The notes below the pieces were generated by a model that saw only the letters and a list, made by a program, of their open reading frames with translations, searched no databases and had not been told where the DNA came from. The translations under genes were made by a program, and so were the position numbers. A DNA stretch of 64,000 nt from Flavobacterium sp. (GTDB taxonomy: Bacteria > Bacteroidota > Bacteroidia > Flavobacteriales > Flavobacteriaceae): the NCBI RefSeq assembly GCF_013823965.1, contig NZ_PNNA01000055.1, positions 58,503 through 122,502 of the forward strand. Direction: 5' to 3'. The stretch's first letter is position 1, and each line of letters starts with the position of its first letter. Shown in pieces: positions 1 to 7,240 of the stretch.

Positions 1-315
1 GTCGTTATCATTGGGAAAAGCATTGATATTGTCCAATACTTTTTGATAATCGGCGGAGGAATTGATCGAAATAACTACATTGTTCACGGTAACTTTGTAG
101 GGAAATTTTATAGTGCAATAACTGGAGTTGTCTATCAGGTTGTCTTCAATCGTTTTTACCATCGCCACCCTTTGCAAATAAGTAGTAAGCGGGGAAGACT
201 TTGTTATCGTTGCCTGTGTATTGTACACTTGCTCTTCCACTTCGCTTTGGCAAGAGAACAGGAATAGCAAACTTAGTATCGCTAAATAGTGTAACTGTTT
301 TTTAAAACTTAACAT
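1..315 (-). CDS. Putative surface lipoprotein, truncated at the window edge
   Basis: The frame is open from an ATG at 315 down to base 1, so 105 codons are present and the C-terminus is missing. Residues 1-21 form a lipoprotein signal ending in a lipobox (LFLFSC), and the residues after the cysteine are rich in glutamate. The mature part contains a CTIKFPYKVTVNN stretch and looks like a beta-rich secreted domain. I recognise it only as similar to uncharacterised flavobacterial lipoproteins. It is divergent from the ECF sigma gene at 607. A two-part ECF-type promoter motif (527-555, minus) points at it across a leader of roughly 200 bases, so it may belong to the same regulon. Function unknown. 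Confidence 0.7.
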   Translation of the reverse strand, partial: MLSFKKQLHYLAILSLLFLFSCQSEVEEQVYNTQATITKSSPLTTYLQRVAMVKTIEDNLIDNSSYCTIKFPYKVTVNNVVISINSSADYQKVLDNINAFPNDND

Positions 316-526
316 GGCATCTTTTTGGTCAACTGTAATAAAATTCAAATTTATCAATTTCTTTTAACAAATTCGACATTTGTCATAATTGCATTTCATA
401 TTCCTTAACTTAGAGCAGAACATTTGACTTATTCATTCAAAATAAATTAATTTTTCCAATCAAAATATTATGATAAAAACTGCGTTGGACTTTCCTAAGC
501 AAACATTAAGTTGGGTCATACCTTCA

Positions 527-555
527 TAAAACAATTTAGTTTACATTTACCCTAC
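527..555 (-). promoter_or_regulatory. ECF-type promoter motif, site 1 (toward the left-edge lipoprotein)
   Basis: On the minus strand GTAGGGTA (555-548) is followed after exactly 13 bases by TTGTTTTA (534-527). The same two blocks at the same spacing occur at 1122-1150, 6494-6522 and 6726-6754. The bases before the first block are TTTGA, and site 3 has TTTGG in the same place. The predicted transcript reads toward the lipoprotein starting at 315. Promoter function is inferred. Confidence 0.6.
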
Positions 556-573
556 TCAAATTAAAAATAAATT

Positions 574-581
574 TATATTTG
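574..581 (+). promoter_or_regulatory. Housekeeping -7 element upstream of the ECF sigma gene
   Basis: TATATTTG matches the Bacteroidota TAnnTTTG box, 25 bases before the ATG at 607. I see no clear -33 TTG at 17-23 bases upstream. It suggests the sigma gene is transcribed by the housekeeping sigma factor while its putative target motif (527-555) fires the other way. Confidence 0.5.
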
Positions 582-606
582 CCAAGTCAAAATTGAATAC
601 TAAAAA

Positions 607-1125
607 ATGACAAAAAACTACGAATCAAACACTTGTGATGAAATAATTTTTTCGTCTTTTTTTAAAACCCACTCCAAGTCGTTGCGCAACTTCCTTTTTT
701 ACAAATTTGGCAACAAAGATCAAGCGGAAGATTTAACGCAGGAAGCATTTATAAAACTTTGGCAAAATTGTGCTTCAGTTCCCATTGAAAAAGCAAAATC
801 CTACATTTACACCATTGCCAACAACAGCTCGCTGAACGAAATCAAGCATAAAAAAGTAGTTTTGGAGTATGAAAACAATTTCACTGGTGCAGATAAAACA
901 AATGAAAACCCGGAATTTATTTTAGAAGAAAAACAGTTCAAGAACAAACTTTTGAAAGCCATTGAAGATCTGAACGAGACCCAAAGAGTGGCTTTCTTGA
1001 TGCACCGAATCGACAAAAAAAAATACAGTGAAATTGCCGAAGAATTGAACATCAGCGTAAAAGCCGTCGAAAAGCGGATACACTTGGCCTTGATCGAATT
1101 AAGAAAAACAATCGACCTCAAGTAG
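607..1125 (+). CDS. ECF RNA polymerase sigma factor, FecI-like
   Basis: This 172-residue protein has the two ECF domains. Region 2 (about residues 20-85) includes the QAEDLTQEAFIKLW core-binding helix. Region 4 (about 120-170) has the helix-turn-helix YSEIAEELNISVKAVEKR. It is followed by a FecR-like anti-sigma factor and a TonB receptor with an N-terminal STN domain, the standard order of a cell-surface signalling system: ligand at the receptor, signal through the inner-membrane anti-sigma factor, release of sigma. Its last codons overlap the -35-like half of the putative promoter for the downstream pair (1122-1150). It is the best candidate for recognising the four GTAGGGTA-N13-TGTT sites in this region. 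Confidence 0.92.
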   Translation: MTKNYESNTCDEIIFSSFFKTHSKSLRNFLFYKFGNKDQAEDLTQEAFIKLWQNCASVPIEKAKSYIYTIANNSSLNEIKHKKVVLEYENNFTGADKTNENPEFILEEKQFKNKLLKAIEDLNETQRVAFLMHRIDKKKYSEIAEELNISVKAVEKRIHLALIELRKTIDLK

Positions 1126-1150
1126 GGTAAACAAAGCATTAATTGTTCTA
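1122..1150 (+). promoter_or_regulatory. ECF-type promoter motif, site 2 (toward fecR-TonB receptor)
   Basis: GTAGGGTA at 1122-1129 overlaps the sigma gene's TAG stop (1123-1125). Thirteen bases later comes TTGTTCTA (1143-1150), 21 bases before the anti-sigma ATG at 1172. Block order and spacing equal those of sites 1, 3 and 4. Transcription from here would express anti-sigma factor and receptor without the sigma gene. Confidence 0.6.
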
Positions 1151-1171
1151 TAAATAACAAGACCAAAAACG

Positions 1172-2071
1172 ATGGAAAAAAATTACATCTTGACAAAATG
1201 GCTCAATGACGAATTGACGGAAGCGGAATTGGCTGAATTTAAAACCGATCCCGATTTTTACAACTACGAAAAAATAAAAAACTATTCTGCCCAATTAAAA
1301 GTCGCTGATTTTGACGAAGCAAAAGTTTTGGAGAACATTCTTGCCCATAAAAAAACTACACCCAAAGTCATTCCTTTATACAAAAATTGGATGTTTAGAG
1401 TGGCAGCCATCCTCGTGCTGGCATTGGGAATAACATTTACCCTGCGCAATTTTTCAGAAGAAACGCAATTTGCATCCAATGGAGCCAGAACAACATTTTC
1501 GCTCCCTGACAACTCGCAAGTCGTTTTGAATTCCGGTTCGGAAATTGAATATAAAAAATGGAATTGGGACAACCACAGAAACCTGGAATTAAACGGTGAA
1601 GCCTATTTTAGAGTGGCCAAAGGCAAAAAATTCGAAGTCAAAACGAATCTGGGGAAAGTGACCGTTCTTGGAACGCAATTCAACGTAAAAGCCAGAAAAA
1701 ATCGTTTTGACATCACTTGTTTTGAAGGAAGAGTCAAAGTAAATTACAAAGACAAAGAAATTATTTTGACACCCGGAAAAAGTGTGGCTTTCGAAAACGG
1801 AAAACAGCTAAACCTATTGGTTGACACCCAAAAACCAGAATGGTTGGAAAACAAAATTGCCTTCAACAAGGAAAATTTAAGCAACATATTGGATGAAATT
1901 CAAAGGCAATACAATGTAACGATTGAGGTTAAAGCAGGATATTCCAACGAATTATTCACAGGAAAAATGCCACTCGACAACCTAGATGTTGCCCTGCAAA
2001 TTATTGCAACAACCTATCATTTAAAACCAAATAAAATTAGCCCAAACAAAATAATTTTTGAAGGAAAATAA
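1172..2071 (+). CDS. FecR family anti-sigma factor / sigma regulator
   Basis: The 299-residue protein has a cytoplasmic N-terminus (1-70, sigma-binding), one transmembrane helix at about 74-91, and a periplasmic FecR domain. The FecR core (about 100-200) carries typical stretches such as TTFSLPDNSQVVLNSGS, LNGEAYFRV and VLGTQFNV. The C-terminal part (from about 240) resembles the small domain that contacts the STN domain of the receptor. Its stop codon abuts the receptor ATG at 2072, so the two are translationally coupled. It should transmit receptor occupancy to the sigma factor at 607. Confidence 0.92.
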   Translation: MEKNYILTKWLNDELTEAELAEFKTDPDFYNYEKIKNYSAQLKVADFDEAKVLENILAHKKTTPKVIPLYKNWMFRVAAILVLALGITFTLRNFSEETQFASNGARTTFSLPDNSQVVLNSGSEIEYKKWNWDNHRNLELNGEAYFRVAKGKKFEVKTNLGKVTVLGTQFNVKARKNRFDITCFEGRVKVNYKDKEIILTPGKSVAFENGKQLNLLVDTQKPEWLENKIAFNKENLSNILDEIQRQYNVTIEVKAGYSNELFTGKMPLDNLDVALQIIATTYHLKPNKISPNKIIFEGK

Positions 2072-4606
2072 ATGTTTTTTATAAAACGCAATTATGCTTT
2101 GTTTTTTTGCTTTGTTTTTGCCCTGAGTATAAAAGCTCAAGACGGAAACAAAGCAATTGCATTAAAAACAATCCTGCAAACCATCGAGAAGCAACATCAC
2201 GTTTATTTTAACTATATAGAAGATGAAATTGCCATCGTCAAAATTGAACCACCAAAAAAATCATTGTCCTTAAGTGAAAAGATTGTTTATCTCCAAAAAA
2301 GAACCAATCTCCAATTCGAAAAAGTAGACAATAAATTCATCACCATAATCCCTAAAAAAGAAGTAAAACTAGTTTGTGGTTACGTATATTCCAAAAATGA
2401 CAACCAGCCCCAAGAAGGAACAAACGTCCAGTTAATAAATGGCGGTAGCACAATGACTGATAAAAGAGGTTATTTTGAAATTAAAATAGAAGAAGCCACT
2501 GAAATTGGGATTAGCCATATTGGTTTTATCACTCAAAAAATAGCCGTCACCAATTTACTGAACAAAAATTGTCCCAAAATTTTTCTGGAGCTTGACGTTT
2601 TAAAGCTGGAAAATGTAACCGCAAATCATTATTTGGCGTCCGGAATTTCAAAAACAATCGATGGAACATTTGTAATAAAACCAAAGAAACTAGGAATCTT
2701 GCCCGGCTTGATTGAGCCTGACGTGTTACAAACCATGTTGCAAATTCCGGGTATTTACACTGCTGACGAAAGCCTTTCGAGCATCAATGTCAGAGGTGGA
2801 ACCCATGACCAAAACCTCTTTTTGTGGAACGGAATTAAAATGTACCAAACCGGGCATTTTTTTGGTTTAATTTCTGCCTTCAATCCCAATCTGGCCAATA
2901 CTGTTTCCATTTCAAAAAACGGAAGTTCCGCTTTTTACGGCGAAAGCGTTTCGAGTATCGTGGATATTTCTTCCAATACGAATAAATTAGAAAAAAACAG
3001 TTTTAGCGCCGGAATAAACATGATCAATCTTGATGTTTACTCGAAATTCAACATCAATAAAAATGGTTTCTTGGAAATTGCGGCCAGAAAATCCATCACG
3101 GATTTTGTAAAAACGCCCACTTATACCAAATACTATGACAAGGCTTTTCAAAACACGAGCGTTTCTGATTTTTCCACCTCACAAAACATAGCGTATCAAA
3201 ATGACGAGAAATTTAGTTTTTACGACATCACGCTCAAATATTCGCAAAAAATTGGACTCAAAGACCATCTCGTTTTAGACCTGATAGCCATCAACGACCA
3301 ACTTGAAGTGGATCAAAAAGCGACAATCAACGGCACTGTCCAATCGGAAAGCAATAGTTTATACCAAAAAAATCACGGAGCAAATATTTTATGGAAACGA
3401 AACTGGAACGATAAAAATAGTAGTAAAATCAATGTTTTTACCTCATCATACGAATTGGATGCCGAGAAAAACAAAATTCAGGACAACCAAATCGTAAAAC
3501 AAGAAAACAGGGTATTGGACGATGGTTTTAAAATAGAAAACAACCATGTCGTTACTTCCAAATTTTCCATCAATGATGGATATCAATTTAATGAAATTGG
3601 ATCGACAAATCTAGACCAAGTGAATACGCCGGCATTTTACCGAAAAATCAAAGAGGTTTTACGAACACACGCACTCATTGTGGAAGGAAAATACAACGAC
3701 ACGCTTTCGAAAATATATCTAAAAGCCGGAATGCGAGTAAATTATATTGAAGAATTTAAAAAACACCTTTTTGAGCCACGTTTACAGTTCAATTATGGCA
3801 TTTCAAAAAGCTTGAGTCTGGAAGTTTTGGGAGAATTTAAAAGCCAAAACTGTTTTCAGGTCATTGATCTTCAAGAAGACTATTTTGGTGTTGAAAAAAG
3901 ACGTTGGATAGTGTCAAACAACGGCACGATTCCCATCCAGAAAAGCAAACAAGCATCGATTGGGTTTTCTTTCAACAAGAATAATTGGTTGATAACCTTG
4001 GATAATTTTTATAAAAAAGTGAATGGAATCAACAGTTCGGGCCAAGGATTTCAAAACCAATTGGAGTTTGCAAAAATAAATGGTGATTATGAAGTTTTTG
4101 GTTCCGAAATATTGGTTCAAAAGAAAATAAACCATCTCATTACTTGGCTAAGTTATGCCTACAATGACAATAATTACCACTTTCCAGGTATTGAACAAAC
4201 CAAATTTTCGAACAATTTCGAATTAAAACATGTCGTGTCGTGGGCGGGAACTTATGAAATAGGAAACCTAAAAATTGCATTGGGTTCAAAGTGGTATTCT
4301 GGAAGACCCGAAACAACTCCTGTTGGAATCAACAACAGTGACCCTTTAAATCCAACCATAGAATACAATACGCCAAACAATAAAAATCTGGACGATTTTT
4401 TCCAGGTTAATTTTTCGACAACCTACAAATGGGAAACTGCCCAAAAAATCCAATACAAACTGGGCTTGTCCATAATAAACGTATTCAACAAACAAAATGA
4501 AATTAGCGAATATTACCGGATAAATCCAGCTACAAATTCGATTGAAGACGTGAAAACCTATTCGCTTGAACGAACACCCAATTTGAGTTTTAGGGTGGCA
4601 TTTTAA
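2072..4606 (+). CDS. TonB-dependent receptor with STN signalling domain (FecA-like)
   Basis: The 844-residue outer-membrane protein starts with a signal peptide ending near SIKAQ. An STN signalling domain follows (about 30-95), then a carboxypeptidase-regulatory-like domain (about 98-180), a plug (about 205-305, with NVRGGTHDQNLFLWNGIKM), and a 22-strand-type barrel ending in the aromatic FRVAF. The STN domain together with fecI and fecR indicates a transducing transporter. The ligand cannot be read from sequence; siderophore, haem or another metal chelate are all possible. The start directly follows the fecR stop. A hairpin terminator lies at 4663-4686. Confidence 0.9.
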   Translation: MFFIKRNYALFFCFVFALSIKAQDGNKAIALKTILQTIEKQHHVYFNYIEDEIAIVKIEPPKKSLSLSEKIVYLQKRTNLQFEKVDNKFITIIPKKEVKLVCGYVYSKNDNQPQEGTNVQLINGGSTMTDKRGYFEIKIEEATEIGISHIGFITQKIAVTNLLNKNCPKIFLELDVLKLENVTANHYLASGISKTIDGTFVIKPKKLGILPGLIEPDVLQTMLQIPGIYTADESLSSINVRGGTHDQNLFLWNGIKMYQTGHFFGLISAFNPNLANTVSISKNGSSAFYGESVSSIVDISSNTNKLEKNSFSAGINMINLDVYSKFNINKNGFLEIAARKSITDFVKTPTYTKYYDKAFQNTSVSDFSTSQNIAYQNDEKFSFYDITLKYSQKIGLKDHLVLDLIAINDQLEVDQKATINGTVQSESNSLYQKNHGANILWKRNWNDKNSSKINVFTSSYELDAEKNKIQDNQIVKQENRVLDDGFKIENNHVVTSKFSINDGYQFNEIGSTNLDQVNTPAFYRKIKEVLRTHALIVEGKYNDTLSKIYLKAGMRVNYIEEFKKHLFEPRLQFNYGISKSLSLEVLGEFKSQNCFQVIDLQEDYFGVEKRRWIVSNNGTIPIQKSKQASIGFSFNKNNWLITLDNFYKKVNGINSSGQGFQNQLEFAKINGDYEVFGSEILVQKKINHLITWLSYAYNDNNYHFPGIEQTKFSNNFELKHVVSWAGTYEIGNLKIALGSKWYSGRPETTPVGINNSDPLNPTIEYNTPNNKNLDDFFQVNFSTTYKWETAQKIQYKLGLSIINVFNKQNEISEYYRINPATNSIEDVKTYSLERTPNLSFRVAF

Positions 4607-4662
4607 TTTAAAACATCGTTACAACCTAACTTTTTTTGATACATTGGATTATCAAAATTAAA

Positions 4663-4686
4663 AACCGCCTCAAGTTGTGAGACGGT
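4663..4686. terminator. Bidirectional terminator between the TonB receptor and the CxxCH lipoprotein
   Basis: AACCGCCTCA and TGAGACGGTT form a 10-base stem with one mismatch and a 4-base loop. The mismatch is a G-U pair in minus-strand RNA. T-rich sequence follows on both strands, and convergent genes end at 4606 and 4743. Confidence 0.65.
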
Positions 4687-4742
4687 TGTTATTTTTAAAG
4701 AATTATTATTTGTTGACCTAGTCCTACAAAATTCTACTTGAC

Positions 4743-5207
4743 TTAGTTAGTCCATATTCTATTTGTGGCAACAGCATTATGACAGCTGTTGCATGCACCC
4801 GATTCAATAGGTGTCGACATGGAATATGTTGAAGTGGCTCCCGTAACTGATGGATATAAGCCTCCCGTAAAATCAATGGCTGAAGTAGTATAAAAGTTGC
4901 CTTTGGCATCTACTTGTATTGTATATTTCAAGGTTCCTGTTTCGTTTGGTCCAGTATAAAGTTTTACCGTGGCATTAGGATTGACAACAGTGAGCGCCTG
5001 ATTATAAACTGTTCCGGCAACTTTCCATACCGGGGCTTCTCCACCGCCAGGCTTGTGACAATTCATACAGTTTTGCCCCATATTATGACTTTCAGAACTT
5101 CCTGTTGTACTATCTTTTATTGAGCCATATTCATCTTCTGTTGAACAAGACTGCATCGTTGCCAGCAATGCCATAAGTGCAAATAGTGTAATTGATTTTT
5201 GTTTCAT
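4743..5207 (-). CDS. Lipoprotein with two CxxCH haem-binding motifs (short paralogue)
   Basis: A 154-residue lipoprotein whose lipobox cysteine is residue 21, followed by STEDE, an acidic run like the surface-export signals of Bacteroidota lipoproteins. CMNCH lies at 47-51 and CNSCH at 139-143; a His-Asn pair just before the first motif could supply a distal ligand. Between them is a beta-rich stretch (LYTGPNETGTLKY, DFTGGLYPSVTG) like a carboxypeptidase-regulatory fold. The whole module recurs as the C-terminus of the next gene upstream (5323-6405), so the two are adjacent paralogues and probably one operon. Each module could bind two c-type haems. Redox role inferred; no close named family recognised. 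Confidence 0.75.
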   Translation of the reverse strand: MKQKSITLFALMALLATMQSCSTEDEYGSIKDSTTGSSESHNMGQNCMNCHKPGGGEAPVWKVAGTVYNQALTVVNPNATVKLYTGPNETGTLKYTIQVDAKGNFYTTSAIDFTGGLYPSVTGATSTYSMSTPIESGACNSCHNAVATNRIWTN

Positions 5208-5254
5208 TTGTATTTTTTTTGATTATGGAATTTCATTTTTTTTATAATCAACAA

Positions 5255-5291
5255 AGTCTATTATTTGTAACAACAGAACAAATAACAGACT
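5255..5291. other. Stem-loop between the two CxxCH lipoprotein genes
   Basis: Fourteen-base arms 5255-5268 and 5278-5291, with one mismatch and a 9-base loop, lie in the 115-base gap between the two paralogues. No T-tract follows on the minus strand, so an mRNA-processing or stability element is more likely than a full terminator. Confidence 0.4.
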
Positions 5292-5322
5292 CTATTGTAT
5301 TGAATTTTTGAAGTTGGATTAA

Positions 5323-6405
5323 TTAGTTAGCCCAAATTCTTGCGGTGCCCGTACCTCCAGTATGACAACTGTTGCAAGCTCCGTTCGTTATAGAAGAACC
5401 CATATATTTTGTAGTGGTTGGACCTGTTACAGCAGGATATAAACCTCCCGTAAAATCAACGGTTTTTGCAGTATATAAATTCCCAAGTGCATCACCATTA
5501 AGAATGTATTTTAAGGTTCCGGTTCCGTTTGGCCCCGTATAAAATTTAATGACCATGTTTTTAGCTATCGAAGTTCCCGCAGAACTGCTGTAAGCTGTTC
5601 CGCCAATTACCCATACACCTTTGCTTCCAGCTGAAGTGCCAGGAGTGTGGCAACTCATGCAATTTTTTCCGGCATTATGACTTATAGTAGAACCTGAGGC
5701 ACTACCCGTAAGCGTTATTGCTATTGATGTTGGTGGAGTTGGATTCACGGTAATGGTATAGGAAGATGGAATTCCTTTAACTCCGTTCACTGTTGGAGTA
5801 ACTGTAATTGTAGCAATTATTGCGGTAGTTCCAGTATTTGTGGCTGTAAATTGTGGTACATTTCCTGAGCCACTGACGGCTAAACCAATAGCGGCATTTG
5901 AATTTGTCCAAGCAAAAGTTCCCCCTGCAGGAGTGCTGACAAAACTCGATGCAGCCACGGTACCTTTATCTGCCACTGTAATGTTTGCAGGAACAGTAAC
6001 CGTTGGTGTTCCAGAACTTGGAGCTGTGGGAGTTACTGTAATGGTATAAGAAGAAGAAGTTCCTACAGTTCCGTTTAAAGTTGGCGTGACTGTAATGGTA
6101 GCAATTATCGTGGTAGCTCCACTATTTGTGGCTGTAAATTGAGGTACATTTCCTGAACCATTGGCAGCTAAACCAATAGCTGTATTAGAGTTTGTCCAAG
6201 CAAAAGTAGCTCCTGTGGGAGTACTTGTAAAGTTTGAAGTTGCTACCGCATCTCCTTTAGTTACTGTAATGTTGGCCGGAATCGATACCGTTGGCACAAT
6301 GGGAGTTGTTGGATTTGAAATTGGTGCGTAAGGATTCTCAACTGTACACGATTGAAATGTAGTAATCATTAATAAGGCAAAGAAAGGAACTAGTTTAAGT
6401 TTCAT
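5323..6405 (-). CDS. Lipoprotein with two Ig/PKD-like repeats and a two-CxxCH module
   Basis: A 360-residue lipoprotein (lipobox TFQSC, Cys20). Residues 38-133 and 134-225 are two tandem beta-sandwich repeats, nearly identical over long stretches (AWTNSN, GSGNVPQFTATN, IIATITVTPT). Residues about 245-360 repeat the module of the neighbouring 154-residue paralogue: CMSCH at 249-253 and CNSCH at 344-348 with a conserved beta segment between. The layout suggests a surface stalk holding a diheme-like head away from the membrane. A putative ECF promoter (6494-6522) faces this gene with a leader of about 85 bases. Haem attachment is inferred from CxxCH only. Confidence 0.75.
   Translation of the reverse strand: MKLKLVPFFALLMITTFQSCTVENPYAPISNPTTPIVPTVSIPANITVTKGDAVATSNFTSTPTGATFAWTNSNTAIGLAANGSGNVPQFTATNSGATTIIATITVTPTLNGTVGTSSSYTITVTPTAPSSGTPTVTVPANITVADKGTVAASSFVSTPAGGTFAWTNSNAAIGLAVSGSGNVPQFTATNTGTTAIIATITVTPTVNGVKGIPSSYTITVNPTPPTSIAITLTGSASGSTISHNAGKNCMSCHTPGTSAGSKGVWVIGGTAYSSSAGTSIAKNMVIKFYTGPNGTGTLKYILNGDALGNLYTAKTVDFTGGLYPAVTGPTTTKYMGSSITNGACNSCHTGGTGTARIWAN
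5731..6294 (-). repeat. Tandem 0.28-kb coding repeat (two Ig-like domains)
   Basis: The two sandwich domains of the 360-residue lipoprotein are also repeated in DNA: about 6294-6007 and 6006-5731 share long identical runs, for example around gtttgtccaagcaaaagt. This points to fairly recent duplication, and the domain number could vary between strains. Confidence 0.7.
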
Positions 6406-6493
6406 AAATTATAGATTAAATTTTTATATTAAATTATTTATTTGTGCAAGTAGATTTGTTTCAATATGAAGCGTATTTAATGTTTGCTATACA

Positions 6494-6522
6494 GAAAACA
6501 CTTTTACTTTAAATTACCCTAC
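6494..6522 (-). promoter_or_regulatory. ECF-type promoter motif, site 3 (toward CxxCH lipoproteins)
   Basis: Minus strand: GTAGGGTA (6522-6515), 13 bases, GTGTTTTC (6501-6494). It is preceded by TTTGG, as in site 1 (TTTGA). The start codon it faces is at 6405. Confidence 0.6.
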
Positions 6523-6564
6523 CCAAATAAAATAATTTTAAGAATTGCTGATTGGAACCACAAG

Positions 6565-6586
6565 AAAATCAGGAATAACTGATTTT
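6565..6586. other. Small hairpin between divergent promoters
   Basis: AAAATCAG and CTGATTTT form an 8-base perfect stem with a 6-base loop, followed by T. It could be a short bidirectional terminator separating the two divergent ECF-type promoters. Confidence 0.3.
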
Positions 6587-6725
6587 TACGTAATGTCTTA
6601 AACCAAATCATCCAAAACTCAAGTTGGCACTAAATACACCATTATTCTACTACCCCGTCCATAATACTTGATCCATAGAGAAATTTTAATCCTTTGTTTA
6701 TTTTTTCAATTATCAACTTTTTTTG

Positions 6726-6754
6726 GTAGGGTATTTTTCTGCAGAAATGTTTTA
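6726..6754 (+). promoter_or_regulatory. ECF-type promoter motif, site 4 (toward the OB-fold/DUF5777 operon)
   Basis: GTAGGGTA (6726-6733), 13 bases, ATGTTTTA (6747-6754). The first gene of the operon starts at 6813, giving a leader of about 50 bases. It is the mirror image of site 3 in the same gap. Confidence 0.6.
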
Positions 6755-6812
6755 ACTCTATGAAAAATGGAGACGTCTTTTTTCTTTAAAAACAAAAAAC
6801 CTAAAATCAATA

Positions 6813-7208
6813 ATGATGAACAAAAAGTTTAAAATTTTTATTTTCTCTGTTACACTGGTTGCAATTCTGGGCTTCACGGTATACAATTATGTCCTATATG
6901 GTGGCGCAAGAAATTTATCAACCGAAGAAACAGCCTTTACCGTTTCCTCAAAAAGCATTGCAGATGAATTTGTTTCCAATATTGAAATGTCAAATAAAAA
7001 ATACCTGGAAAAAGCAATTGCCATAAAGGGCACCATCACCAAAATAACGGGCACCGAAGTGATTATAGATAATTCCATTATTTGCAATTTAAAGGAATTA
7101 GATCCCAGCATAACAAAAAACCAAGTCATAATCATGAAAGGCAGAGTTGTAGGCTATGATGATTTAATGGGTGAATTAAAATTAGACCAATGTTTTAAAG
7201 CTTCTTAA
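6813..7208 (+). CDS. Membrane-anchored OB-fold protein (tRNA_anti-like)
   Basis: The 131-residue protein has one N-terminal membrane helix (about 7-28) and a periplasmic OB-type domain (about 60-128: AIAIKGTITKITGTEVIID, QVIIMKGRVVGYDD, a late cysteine in LDQCF). It fits the tRNA_anti-like family, where the OB fold does not imply tRNA binding. It is first in a plus-strand operon with the DUF5777 barrel, a cytochrome-like lipoprotein and YceI; gaps are 32, 18 and 12 bases. ATG at 6816 is an equally good start. Role unknown. Confidence 0.75.
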   Translation: MMNKKFKIFIFSVTLVAILGFTVYNYVLYGGARNLSTEETAFTVSSKSIADEFVSNIEMSNKKYLEKAIAIKGTITKITGTEVIIDNSIICNLKELDPSITKNQVIIMKGRVVGYDDLMGELKLDQCFKAS

Positions 7209-7240
7209 GTTAAATCAGTAATTAAAAATTAAATCAAATT

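Larger units (their letters stand above)
6406..6812. other. 407-base divergent regulatory region
   Basis: This gap separates the CxxCH lipoprotein (minus) from the OB-fold operon (plus). It holds ECF-type promoter site 3 (6494-6522, minus), site 4 (6726-6754, plus) and, between them, a small hairpin (6565-6586). I see no reading frame or RNA gene in it. Confidence 0.6.

Noticed and set aside
43..267. Plus-strand open frame at the left edge
   Set aside because: It is antisense to the lipoprotein, which has a convincing signal peptide and lipobox.
5255..5291. Hairpin as a terminator separating the two CxxCH genes
   Set aside because: No T-tract follows on the minus strand and the shorter gene has no promoter motif of its own, so read-through is more likely.
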